From: an uncultured Alphaproteobacteria bacterium
GTDB lineage: Bacteria; Pseudomonadota; Alphaproteobacteria; Bin95
Assembly: GCA_913060845.1 (NCBI GenBank)
Contig: CAJXVF010000067.1
Coordinates: 1-8,610, forward strand
Direction: 5' to 3'
DNA: 8,610 nt
The notes beneath the pieces were generated by a model that ran no database searches, was not told the origin of the DNA, and worked only from the letters and a program-made list of their open reading frames with translations. Below are positions 1 to 6,523 of this stretch, one piece after another. Every line of letters starts with the position of its first letter. Position 1 is the first letter of the stretch. A program made the position numbers and the translations under genes.

Positions 1-1027
1 GATGCGCGCACATCACACCGCGCCGGGTGCTGATCCCGTCATTCAACATTGCCTGCATGACGGCCCGCTGATCCATGCCCTTTGGCAAGCGGATACAGTA
101 TGTCTGCCAATTGCTTAGGGCATAGGCGGGCTCTGCTGGCGGAATGACACCAGAAATGCCGCGCAGGAGCGTCGCATAGCGACTTGCCAAGGCCCGTCTG
201 CGAGCGACGATGCCATCAAGGCGACGAAGCTGCGGGCGACCGACAGCCGCTTGGATATCGGTCATCCGGTAATTGAAGCCAAGTTCGGGATAGCTTTCAA
301 AAATCACGGTCGTGGCGGCGTGGCGCACTGTGTCGGAAACACTCATGCCATGCTGACGCCAGAGCCGAAATTTCTGGGCAAGGCTCGCATCATCTGTCGC
401 AATCATGCCGCCGTCGCCAGTGGTGATGATCTTGCGAGGATGAAACGAAAAGCAGGCGGATTGGCCGAACGGTTTGCCAATAGGGCGCTGCGTTCCGGCA
501 GCTTCGACATAGGCGCTGCCGATGGCGCAGGCGGCGTCTTCTACGACAGCAAGGCCAAAACCTTCGGCAACCGCCATAATGGCTGCCATATCGGCCGGCA
601 TCCCCATTTGATGAACAGCAAGGATAGCCCGGGTTCGCGGCGTCACGGCCGCCTGGATCAACGCCGGGTTGATATTGAAGGTGACCGGGTCGATATCAAT
701 AAAGACCGGTATCGCACCGCATTGGCGGATCACATTGGCGGTCGCGATAAAAGAATGGCTGACAGTAATCACCTCGTCGCCGTCCCCAACGCCGGCGCCA
801 AGCAGGGCAAGGTGCAGCGCCGTCGTGCAATTTGAGACGGCGACCGCATGGGCGACGCCGATCCTGGCCGCGAATTCCTGCTCGAACGCCGCCACTTGAG
901 GGCCTTGGGTCACCCAGCCGGATAAAACCGCGTCCCGCGCCGCATCAGCCTCTTCCTGACCAAGGTCCGGCTTTGCAATTGCAATCGACGGCAGGCTTTC
1001 AATGTGCTCGTCAGTCCGATCGCCCAT
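1..1027 (-). CDS. DegT/DnrJ/EryC1/StrS sugar aminotransferase, perosamine-synthetase-like (3' end outside window)
   Basis: This PLP-dependent enzyme would transfer an amino group, usually from glutamate, to a keto-sugar nucleotide in the cytoplasm. I translated 342 residues with no stop before the window edge; the family usually has 370-390, so about 40 C-terminal residues are missing. Landmarks are the GWVTQGPQVAAFE segment (37-49), the substrate/phosphate-binding SNCTTALHLAL (66-76), VVEDAA with D164 expected to pair with the PLP nitrogen, and FSFHPRKIITTGDGG (193-207) with K199 as the expected Schiff-base lysine. HGMS (227-230) and FNYRMTDIQAA (251-261) also match the family. The SFHPRK-TTGxGG style resembles perosamine synthetase-type 4-aminotransferases, so a 4-keto substrate from the upstream SDR enzyme is plausible. 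The ATG at 1027 overlaps the SDR gene by 17 bp and has a good Shine-Dalgarno. The family is secure; the exact sugar is not known. Confidence 0.93.
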   Translation of the reverse strand, partial: MGDRTDEHIESLPSIAIAKPDLGQEEADAARDAVLSGWVTQGPQVAAFEQEFAARIGVAHAVAVSNCTTALHLALLGAGVGDGDEVITVSHSFIATANVIRQCGAIPVFIDIDPVTFNINPALIQAAVTPRTRAILAVHQMGMPADMAAIMAVAEGFGLAVVEDAACAIGSAYVEAAGTQRPIGKPFGQSACFSFHPRKIITTGDGGMIATDDASLAQKFRLWRQHGMSVSDTVRHAATTVIFESYPELGFNYRMTDIQAAVGRPQLRRLDGIVARRRALASRYATLLRGISGVIPPAEPAYALSNWQTYCIRLPKGMDQRAVMQAMLNDGISTRRGVMCAH

Positions 1028-2051
1028 TCGATGCCTCCGCTTTGACGTCGCCGCGCCAATTGTGTGCGATTTCATCCCGCAACATCTCAACGGGCGAGTG
1101 CCCTTCCATCAGATACCAAGCATGGAGCGCCTTCAGTCCGTCTTGGAGCGAAACCTGCGGCGCAAAAGCAAGGCGTATTTCAGCTTCGCGCGCATCAGCA
1201 ATCAGCCGCAGCACATCGCCCGGGCGCGGCGGCTCGTATCGCACCTCGGCGCGCCCACCGGCGACGAGGTTGGAAATCATCCCCGCCAGCACATTGATCG
1301 TTACTTCCGCGCCAGAGCCAAGATTAATTGTCCGACCGATAGCGTCAGCGGCGTGACCAGCGGCCAGGATGCCGCGTGCGGTGTCCTCGACATAGGTAAA
1401 GTCCCGCGTCTGTTCGCCGTCTCCAAACACAAATAGCGGCTGGCCCGCCATCGCCCGAAGCATGAATTTCGGGATAACCTCGCCGCTGTCGCCCTCATGA
1501 TGACAGCGCGGGCCAAAAGCGTTGAATGGGCGGACCATCACTGTAGGATAACCGTAAGTCTCCCAATAGCCGCGAGCATAACATTCACCAGCCAGCTTCC
1601 CCGCGCCATAGACTGTCATGGGGAAGGTAGGATGCGTTTCGGTCATCGGCGCGGCGCGCGCGGTGCCATAGACCTCGGAACTGGAAACATAGACGAAGCG
1701 ACCGACGCCAGCCGCCCGCGCCATTACCAAAAGATCGAGTGTGCCAGTCGCGTTGACGTCATGGTTTTCGCGTGGCGAATGGATCGAGTGGCGTACGCCG
1801 AGGCACGCCAAATGATAAATCACATCCACGCCGGGCAGCAGCGCTTCGATGCGTGCGCGGTCCCGAATGTCTGCCTGCTCGAAGCGCAAGTGGTCTAGCC
1901 CGAGGCCGGCAAGGTTTTCAGCTGTGCCATTGACGAGGTTGTCAACCGCGATGACCCGCCCGCCAACGTCCAGCAGAGCACGAGTCAACGCCGATCCGAT
2001 AAAGCCGGCAGCCCCTGTAACAAGCGCCGTGCCGATGAGATTACCGGTCAT
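1011..2051 (-). CDS. NAD-dependent epimerase/dehydratase (extended SDR) acting on a nucleotide sugar
   Basis: This 346-residue cytoplasmic enzyme has the length and layout of extended-SDR sugar-nucleotide enzymes. The N-terminal Rossmann motif is TGAAGFIG (12-19), followed by the acidic residue D37 in VIAVDN, which favours NAD(H). FEQADIRD (58-64) and the active-site pair SSSEVYG (123-129) and YGAGK (Y148, K152) are present, as are RPFNAFGPR (174-182) and GDGEQTRDFTYVEDTA (210-225). The S-S-E active-site triplet resembles UDP-glucuronate decarboxylases (UXS, ArnA C-domain) and LegB-type 4,6-dehydratases more than GalE (S-S-S/A) or RmlB (T-D-E). It could be a decarboxylase, 4,6-dehydratase or C4-epimerase; in each case a 4-keto intermediate fits the neighbouring aminotransferase. 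Its ATG overlaps the glycosyltransferase stop as ATGA, so it is translationally coupled. The family is certain and the reaction is not. Confidence 0.93.
   Translation of the reverse strand: MTGNLIGTALVTGAAGFIGSALTRALLDVGGRVIAVDNLVNGTAENLAGLGLDHLRFEQADIRDRARIEALLPGVDVIYHLACLGVRHSIHSPRENHDVNATGTLDLLVMARAAGVGRFVYVSSSEVYGTARAAPMTETHPTFPMTVYGAGKLAGECYARGYWETYGYPTVMVRPFNAFGPRCHHEGDSGEVIPKFMLRAMAGQPLFVFGDGEQTRDFTYVEDTARGILAAGHAADAIGRTINLGSGAEVTINVLAGMISNLVAGGRAEVRYEPPRPGDVLRLIADAREAEIRLAFAPQVSLQDGLKALHAWYLMEGHSPVEMLRDEIAHNWRGDVKAEASNGRSD
1034..1038 (-). promoter_or_regulatory. Shine-Dalgarno for the left-edge aminotransferase
   Basis: The minus strand reads GGAGG, then CATCGA, then ATG at 1027, a six-base spacing. 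It lies inside the 3' end of the upstream SDR gene. It fixes the start and indicates translational coupling. Confidence 0.75.
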
Positions 2052-3058
2052 TCAGCATCATCCCGTGGCGGGGCAGAGTGTCTGTCGTCCATGATCTTCC
2101 GTCGCTCGAATGTACTGGTTTCGATAAAATAGAGGCCACGATTACGAGCCTCGTCCAAGGTTCGCCATAGATATTCGCCGATCACGCCGAGCATCGCCGC
2201 CTGCAGGCCGCCTAGGACGAGAACAACGACCATGAGCGACGACCAACCCGGTAACGGTTCACCATAGAAAGCGCGGAAAAACAAGACCACCGCGTAGAGA
2301 AAGCCAAATGCAGCGACCACAAAACCGAAGATCGTCATCAGTCGAAGCGGCAGACCGGAAAACGCGATGATCCAGTCCTTGGCAAGGCGGAAGCGACTGC
2401 CAAAGCTCCATTTTGGCTGGCCGTGCCGTCTCGGACGGCGGACGTACTCAACTGCCTCCTGACGGAAGCCGCTCCAGGCGATTAAGCCGAAGAGCGATGT
2501 ATTACGCTCCGGGCAACCGTTGACCGCATCAACGACGCGGCGGTCCAGCAGATAAAAGTCAGCACGGGACAGATCAACGGTGGCAGACTGATTCGCGCCT
2601 GAATCAGCCATCCGCTGCAGCAGCTTATAAAACCAGCCACTGAACAAACGTTGCAGTCCCCGCTCATCTTCACGGGTCTGACGAAGCGCCCAGACAATAT
2701 GGGCTCCAGCGCGCCAGCGCGCCAACATCGCCGGCAGCGCGGCTGAGTCATCCTGACCGTCAGCGGATACGCAAATGACCGCGTCGCCAGACGCTTGTTT
2801 CAGCCCCGCGCGAAGTGCTGTGTGGCTGCCGCAACGCCGGCTGAGGCGAATGCAGGCGACACGCGGATCACTTGCCCCTTCAACCGCCTGGAAAGTTCCA
2901 TCATCTGAGTGATCGTCGACAACAATGATCTCGAACTGTCCGCCAGCGGCCGCGGGAAGGCAGTCCTCCAGGCACGCGATCAATTCGGCCAAGGTCTCAC
3001 CAATATTGTCAGCCTCGTTATAAGCGGGGATCACGATGGAGAGCATGCTATCTGCCAT
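2048..3058 (-). CDS. Membrane-anchored GT2 glycosyltransferase, GtrB/ArnC/DPM1-like (polyisoprenyl-phosphate sugar transferase)
   Basis: This 336-residue protein should move a sugar from a nucleotide donor to undecaprenyl phosphate on the inner face of the inner membrane. The GT-A domain opens with LSIVIPAYNEADNI (6-19), followed by IIVVDDHSDDGT (44-55) and the metal/donor region VSADGQDD (97-104). In most relatives this last motif reads DADLQDPP, so the first acidic residue is Ser here and D100 is kept. DFYLLDRRVVDAV (167-179) and KWSFGSRFRLAKD (216-228) are typical of the ArnC/GtrB branch. Two transmembrane helices follow (about 241-262 and 273-295), then IGEYLWRTLDEAR (293-305), a juxtamembrane signature of this family. 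The C-terminal 25 residues are hydrophilic. An AGGA ribosome site lies 8 bases upstream of the ATG. The sugar and lipid are inferred from the family. Confidence 0.93.
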   Translation of the reverse strand: MADSMLSIVIPAYNEADNIGETLAELIACLEDCLPAAAGGQFEIIVVDDHSDDGTFQAVEGASDPRVACIRLSRRCGSHTALRAGLKQASGDAVICVSADGQDDSAALPAMLARWRAGAHIVWALRQTREDERGLQRLFSGWFYKLLQRMADSGANQSATVDLSRADFYLLDRRVVDAVNGCPERNTSLFGLIAWSGFRQEAVEYVRRPRRHGQPKWSFGSRFRLAKDWIIAFSGLPLRLMTIFGFVVAAFGFLYAVVLFFRAFYGEPLPGWSSLMVVVLVLGGLQAAMLGVIGEYLWRTLDEARNRGLYFIETSTFERRKIMDDRHSAPPRDDAE

Positions 3059-3200
3059 AAATCTGATCCTATCTAGAACATCGAGTATGGGAGCATCCGC
3101 GCCGGATCACTAACAGCGGCCAATCCTGTCGGTCCGGCGAGCCGCATCTTGGAACTCAGCACTAGCGGCTGAACGGGAACAGGATGCAATCCCAAGTCAT
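3059..3200 (-). other. Intergenic gap inside the operon, with a small inverted repeat
   Basis: The 142 bp between the first aminotransferase and the glycosyltransferase are the only sizeable break in the minus-strand operon. I see no convincing ORF. ATCCG-CGC-CGGAT at 3095-3107 is a perfect five-base inverted repeat with a three-base loop. A second, TCAGC/GCTGA with a seven-base loop, lies about 3160-3176. Neither is followed by a run of T on the minus strand, so neither looks like an intrinsic terminator. No clear -35/-10 pair is visible. The gap may hold an internal promoter or be the scar of a lost gene. Confidence 0.4.
3067..3070 (-). promoter_or_regulatory. Shine-Dalgarno for the GT2 glycosyltransferase
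   Basis: AGGA on the minus strand sits 8 bases before the ATG at 3058. It supports that start over the internal Met at residue 5, although LSIVIP would also follow directly from the internal one. Confidence 0.55.
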
Positions 3201-4343
3201 TCACCGCTTTAGGCCCTGGCGGCCTGTCGCGACGGCCAGTGCGTCACAAACGGCATCGATCTGCTCCTCGGTGATCTCCGGGAAAAGTGGCAGCGAGAAT
3301 TGGGTCCGGCCAAAGCGCTCCGCAATCGGGAAGGCACCTTCCCGGTAGCCAAGCGCGCGGAAGCAGGGCTGCAAATGCACAGGAATCGGATAGTGCATGC
3401 CAGCGCCGACGCCGGCTTCCCGAAGGCTTGTGAGAATGCCATCGCGCACAGCTTCAGGCGCCGAGGCGGAATCGGGGACGAACGTGGCGTAGATGTGAAA
3501 CGCGTGCCGCTCGCCAGTACCTTCGTTCGTCGGCCTATCCAGCCCAAGCGCATCCAGCCGGGCGTGATAGCGGCAAGCAGCCGCGCGGCGCGCATCGGTC
3601 CAGGCTTCTAAGCGCTTCAGTTTCACCCGCAAGGCCGCCCCCTGCAGGTTTTCCATACGGTAATTATAGCCTTTAAGGAGGTGGACGTATTTCTCCTCCA
3701 TACCCCAATCGCGGAGCGCACGCATTTTCCGAGCATATTCGCCATTGGAAGTGACCGCCGCGCCGGCCTCGCCGACGGCGCCCAAGTTTTTACCGGGATA
3801 GAACGAAAAGCAAGCGATATCACCGAATGCGCCAGCGCGCCGGCCCCCATGCTCCGCGCCATGCGCTTGCGCGGCATCCTCAATGACCAGCAGGCCATGC
3901 GCGCGCGCGACCGCCATAATCCCATCCATGTCGGCCATTCGCCCATGCAAATGCACCGGCGCGATCGCCTTGGTTCGGGGCGTGATCGCCGCCTCAATGC
4001 GCGCGGGATCCAGCGTCCAAGTCTTCGGGTCGATATCGACGAATACGGGCGTCGCGCCCGCATAATCAATCGCCGATACCGTGGCCACAAAAGTCATCGG
4101 CGACGTGATTACTTCATCGCCAGGTCCAATGCCAGCGGCGAGGAAGGCCAGATGGAGCGCGCTTGTGCCGGTGTTGACACCGATGACTTCGCCGCCGCCC
4201 ACATGGTTGGAAAACTCCGTCTCGAAGGCTGCAACCTCGCTGCCCATAACATATTGGCCAGAGCGGAGCACGGCTAGAACCGCGGCCTCCAGTTCTGGCT
4301 GGATGGTGGCATACTGGGCCTTGATGTCGACCAGTGGGATCAT
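3201..4343 (-). CDS. DegT/DnrJ/EryC1/StrS sugar aminotransferase, WbpE/GnnB/FdtB-like
   Basis: This 380-residue PLP enzyme probably aminates a 3-keto sugar nucleotide produced by the adjacent dehydrogenase. It begins IPLVDIKAQY, as 3-aminotransferases such as WbpE and QdtB/FdtB usually do. GQYVMGSEVAAFE (29-41), NTGTSALHLAF (57-67), VIEDAAQAHGA (153-163, D156 facing the PLP nitrogen) and FSFYPGKNLGAVGEAG (179-194, K185 as the Schiff-base lysine) are all in place. YNYRMENLQGA is the substrate-side signature, and HYPIPVHLQP near the C-terminus is typical of the group. I chose the ATG at 4343: a GTG seven codons upstream (4364) is in frame but has no ribosome site, whereas GATAGG precedes the ATG. 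It lies 39 bp downstream of the dehydrogenase. The family is certain, C3 specificity is probable, and the precise sugar is unknown. Confidence 0.94.
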   Translation of the reverse strand: MIPLVDIKAQYATIQPELEAAVLAVLRSGQYVMGSEVAAFETEFSNHVGGGEVIGVNTGTSALHLAFLAAGIGPGDEVITSPMTFVATVSAIDYAGATPVFVDIDPKTWTLDPARIEAAITPRTKAIAPVHLHGRMADMDGIMAVARAHGLLVIEDAAQAHGAEHGGRRAGAFGDIACFSFYPGKNLGAVGEAGAAVTSNGEYARKMRALRDWGMEEKYVHLLKGYNYRMENLQGAALRVKLKRLEAWTDARRAAACRYHARLDALGLDRPTNEGTGERHAFHIYATFVPDSASAPEAVRDGILTSLREAGVGAGMHYPIPVHLQPCFRALGYREGAFPIAERFGRTQFSLPLFPEITEEQIDAVCDALAVATGRQGLKR

Positions 4344-4382
4344 ATCGAAACCTATCGGTTGCACCGTATGGTGAGGAATAGC

Positions 4383-5405
4383 TTAAGCAGGGGAAAGGTC
4401 TATCGGCACGCCGTTAGCGGCCATGGAAGTGCTAGCCGCTTCTAGCACGCGCACCACGTCCAAGCCCATACGACCGTCGGTATCGGGCATACGGCCCGTG
4501 CGAACGCACTCTACGAAATGTGCGGCCTCCAACCGAAGCGCCTCATCGCCAGGAATATTCGGCGCCCACATATCGCCCACCCGATAGGCAATACGCATTT
4601 GCTCGACCTGTTCGGGGTCATTCGTGAAGGTCACGCCTTTATCATAGACGCGGATTTTTTCGGTCGTCTCCAGGTCGTCGTATACGACCATTTTGCGGCT
4701 GCCGCCGATAATAGTGCGTCGGATCTTCACGGGCGCCAGCCAATTGACGTTGACATGCGCGAGCAGCGTGTCATCGAAGAACAGAGTTAGGAAGGCAATG
4801 TTCATGGGGCTGCCGGGGAAATGGCTCATGCCCGTCGCCGAAACCCGAATTGGCCGCGCCTCAACTAGATAGAACAGGATTGATAGGTCATGCACCGCAA
4901 GGTCCCAAATGACATCGATCTTGTTCTGGAAGAGCCCGAGATTGATACGGGTTGAATCGTAGTAGAGCACGTCGCCCAATTCCCCCGCGGCGATCATCTC
5001 CCTTACGCGGCGGATGGCGGGCGTGTAGATGAAGGTATGATCGACCTGCAGGGTCAACTTGCGCCGCGCGGCCTCGGCGATCAGAGTTTCGGCGTCCGCG
5101 ACGTTGTCCGTCATCGGCTTTTCGACCAGCACGTGCTTACCGGCGTCGAGCGCCTGCATGGCAAGTTCGAAATGCGTGTCCGTGGGCGTAGCAATGACCA
5201 CCGCATTGACCGTTGAGTCCGCCAACATGTCCGCATAGGCAGCGCTTGTGGTCATTGCTGGATAGCGGCTTTGCGCCAGTGCCCTGCGGTCAGCACTGAA
5301 ATCAACGACATGGCGCATATCCGCGCCGGGGCATTCGGCGAAATTCCGCACGATGTTCGGGCCCCAATAGCCGTATCCGACAACGCCGATGCCTATTTTG
5401 TTCAT
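4383..5405 (-). CDS. Gfo/Idh/MocA family sugar-nucleotide dehydrogenase
   Basis: This 340-residue NAD(P)-dependent oxidoreductase is of normal length for the family. The Rossmann motif is GVVGYGYWGPNIVRNF (7-22, GxGxxG at G10-G12-G15). It is followed by AVVIATPTDTHFELA (68-82) and the signature VLVEKPM (92-98) with E95-K96-P97. The C-terminal fold carries STRINLGLFQ (151-160) and WDLAVHDLSI (167-176), where D168 and H172 are candidate catalytic residues. The GYWGPN variant is common among dehydrogenases of polysaccharide clusters. Placed with an aminotransferase and a hexapeptide acetyltransferase, it most likely oxidises C3 of a UDP-sugar, either UDP-GlcNAc (GnnA-like) or its uronate (WbpB/WlbA-like). 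No UDP-GlcNAc 6-dehydrogenase (WbpA) is present here. A weak GGA lies upstream of the ATG. The family is certain; the substrate is inferred from context. Confidence 0.94.
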   Translation of the reverse strand: MNKIGIGVVGYGYWGPNIVRNFAECPGADMRHVVDFSADRRALAQSRYPAMTTSAAYADMLADSTVNAVVIATPTDTHFELAMQALDAGKHVLVEKPMTDNVADAETLIAEAARRKLTLQVDHTFIYTPAIRRVREMIAAGELGDVLYYDSTRINLGLFQNKIDVIWDLAVHDLSILFYLVEARPIRVSATGMSHFPGSPMNIAFLTLFFDDTLLAHVNVNWLAPVKIRRTIIGGSRKMVVYDDLETTEKIRVYDKGVTFTNDPEQVEQMRIAYRVGDMWAPNIPGDEALRLEAAHFVECVRTGRMPDTDGRMGLDVVRVLEAASTSMAANGVPIDLSPA

Positions 5406-5445
5406 GCTTTTTCCAGAGTCCTGAAGCGACCGTACGGGCTTGCGG

Positions 5446-5826
5446 CTAATGTGTGGACAGGAGCACGAGCCCGACCAAAATAAGGCCGACGCCAGCTGTG
5501 CGTGTCAAGTTCCAAGGTTCACCGAACACCAGCACGCCGGCTAGAATAATTGCGACAAATGTCGCCGACGTCAGGGAAGGGTAGGCGATGCTGAGCGGCT
5601 CCGTCGCAAGCACACGGAGCCAGATTGCAATGGCAACGCAGTAACACGCGACCGCTCCTAAGAGCAGCGGTTGGCCGGCAAGCGCCAGTACGTCTTCGAG
5701 AATATGCGTGAAGCCGCGCGAAAATGGCGGCGCTTCAAGTCGACCAACTGCGAACCGAAGCCCGATATTCGCAATGACGACAACCACCGCACAAATAACG
5801 AGCAGCAACCATCCGCGTGGACTCAC
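5446..5826 (-). CDS. Small four-helix membrane protein, SMR/EamA-like, candidate lipid-linked sugar flippase (ArnE/ArnF-like)
   Basis: This 126-residue protein has four hydrophobic helices at about 5-24, 52-71, 78-101 and 107-124, the layout of the small multidrug resistance/DMT superfamily. The stretch [18 protein letters not shown] (77-94), then [19 protein letters not shown] (101-119), matches the superfamily's second half. Helix 1 has no glutamate where EmrE-type drug exporters carry their essential Glu14, and the loop between helices 1 and 2 is long (about 27 residues). Both argue against drug efflux and for an ArnE/F-type role moving undecaprenyl-phosphate sugars. The start is a GTG at 5826 overlapping the acetyltransferase stop as GTGA, with GGCGGA upstream, so it is translationally coupled. 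It ends 40 bp before the dehydrogenase. The fold is well supported; flippase function is inferred from the GT2 gene in the same operon. Confidence 0.82.
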   Translation of the reverse strand: MSPRGWLLLVICAVVVVIANIGLRFAVGRLEAPPFSRGFTHILEDVLALAGQPLLLGAVACYCVAIAIWLRVLATEPLSIAYPSLTSATFVAIILAGVLVFGEPWNLTRTAGVGLILVGLVLLSTH

Positions 5827-6311
5827 GGATTTTCCGCCAATACGTCGGCATCCGTCAGTATACGGGCAGGGTTGCCAACGACCACCGCTACATCGGGTAC
5901 GTCCTTCGTCACCACGGCACCTGCGCCGACTGTCGCACCTGCGCCGATCGTGACGCCAGGAAGAATTACCGCTCCGCTGCCGATAGAGGCGCGAGCCTTA
6001 ACGCGGGTACGCTCAAGCGTCCAATCCGTCGGCGCCATCAACGCGCCGTCGGCGCGCGTTGCACGGGGCGCGCGGTCATTGGTAAACATGACGCCATGGC
6101 CGACGAAAACCTCGTCTTCGATGGCGACGCCACTGCAAATAAAACTGTGCGACGAAATCTTGCAGCGCGCTCCGATTGTCACGTCAGCTTGAATTTCAAC
6201 GAACGGACCGATCTGGGTTCCATTGCCAATTTCGCAGCCATATATATTAACTAAGTCTGGAAGGAAAATGCGCACATCGGGCGCAATCTTGGCGGAAGCG
6301 GTGATAGGCAT
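5823..6311 (-). CDS. Left-handed beta-helix (hexapeptide-repeat) N-acetyltransferase, WbpD/WlbB-like
   Basis: This 162-residue cytoplasmic enzyme probably transfers acetyl from acetyl-CoA to the new amino group of a sugar nucleotide. Hexapeptide repeats run almost throughout, for example [15 protein letters not shown] (26-40), [15 protein letters not shown] (44-58) and [20 protein letters not shown] about 107-126. GHGVMFTND (71-79) matches the GPSMVFTN site region of WbpD-type enzymes, with N78 a candidate active-site residue. VVGNPARIL near the C-terminus is the usual closing motif. It is slightly shorter than WbpD (about 190). It is the first gene of the operon, and an in-frame TGA six codons upstream of the ATG rules out a longer N-terminus. 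The ribosome site is weak: AGGA lies only one base from the ATG. The family is firm; substrate assignment follows from the adjacent dehydrogenase and aminotransferase. Confidence 0.92.
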   Translation of the reverse strand: MPITASAKIAPDVRIFLPDLVNIYGCEIGNGTQIGPFVEIQADVTIGARCKISSHSFICSGVAIEDEVFVGHGVMFTNDRAPRATRADGALMAPTDWTLERTRVKARASIGSGAVILPGVTIGAGATVGAGAVVTKDVPDVAVVVGNPARILTDADVLAENP

Positions 6312-6328
6312 GTCCTGATCTACTCAAT

Positions 6329-6354
6329 GGCTCATGATGCGCGAACTGTGAGCC
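6329..6354. repeat. Inverted repeat GGCTCA-N14-TGAGCC upstream of the operon
   Basis: Two perfect six-base arms (6329-6334 and 6349-6354) are separated by 14 bases, in the region expected to hold the 5' leader or transcription start of the minus-strand operon. It could be an operator or a leader hairpin, or it could have arisen by chance. Confidence 0.3.
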
Positions 6355-6514
6355 GCAATCATTAGGCGATCGACCACCGCCAGACAAGGGCAATATGGCC
6401 GCATCCCTCCACTCACGATCACGGTACAAGTACATCCAAAGTAAGGCTGTCACGCATCATTGACCCGTCCTCAGGTAAGAAGCGTTGCGAAAATTTAGTT
6501 CCAACGTCCGTCAC

Positions 6515-6518
6515 AGGA
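6515..6518 (+). promoter_or_regulatory. Shine-Dalgarno deciding the start of the large membrane protein
   Basis: AGGA followed by TCAGC and ATG at 6524 gives a five-base spacing. It supports this start over the upstream in-frame TTG (6485), which has no ribosome site, and over the ATG at 6605, which sits directly before the first membrane helix. Confidence 0.55.
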
Positions 6519-6523
6519 TCAGC

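Larger units (their letters stand above)
6312..6523. promoter_or_regulatory. Divergent intergenic region, likely promoters for both transcripts
   Basis: The 212 bp separate the minus-strand operon from the plus-strand membrane gene, so promoters for both should lie here. On the minus strand a weak pair is TTGTCT (6387-6382) and AATGAT (6363-6358), spaced 18 bp. An inverted repeat sits just downstream. On the plus strand TTGACC (6460-6465) resembles a -35 box but has no convincing -10 at the right distance. No riboswitch or terminator is recognised. The promoter calls are low-confidence. Confidence 0.4.

Noticed and set aside
251..835. Plus-strand open frame of 194 codons
   Set aside because: It lies opposite the well-supported aminotransferase and its translation is Arg/His/Gly-rich without any domain pattern. 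It is an antisense shadow of a GC-rich gene.
3095..3107. Hairpin as a rho-independent terminator
   Set aside because: The stem is only five base pairs and no T-run follows on the minus strand.
3681..4277. Plus-strand open frame of 198 codons
   Set aside because: It is antisense to the second DegT gene, whose PLP motifs are intact. The translation shows no recognisable fold.
4344..4364. Seven-codon extension of the aminotransferase from GTG at 4364
   Set aside because: It has no ribosome site, and relatives begin at the IPLVD segment, which the ATG at 4343 gives.
5671..6192. Plus-strand open frame of 173 codons
   Set aside because: It covers the antisense of two clear genes (acetyltransferase and SMR protein). 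Its low-complexity Ala/Thr/Pro content mirrors the hexapeptide repeats.
5823..6311. Hexapeptide coding repeats as a DNA repeat array or CRISPR
   Set aside because: The periodicity is at protein level (hexapeptide beta-helix); the DNA units are not identical or evenly spaced like CRISPR repeats.
6247..6453. Minus-strand open frame of 68 codons upstream of the acetyltransferase
   Set aside because: It overlaps the acetyltransferase start in another frame, has no ribosome site and resembles no known protein. The region is better read as the promoter region.
6485..6523. N-terminal extension of the membrane protein from TTG at 6485
   Set aside because: It has no ribosome site, while the ATG at 6524 has AGGA five bases upstream.
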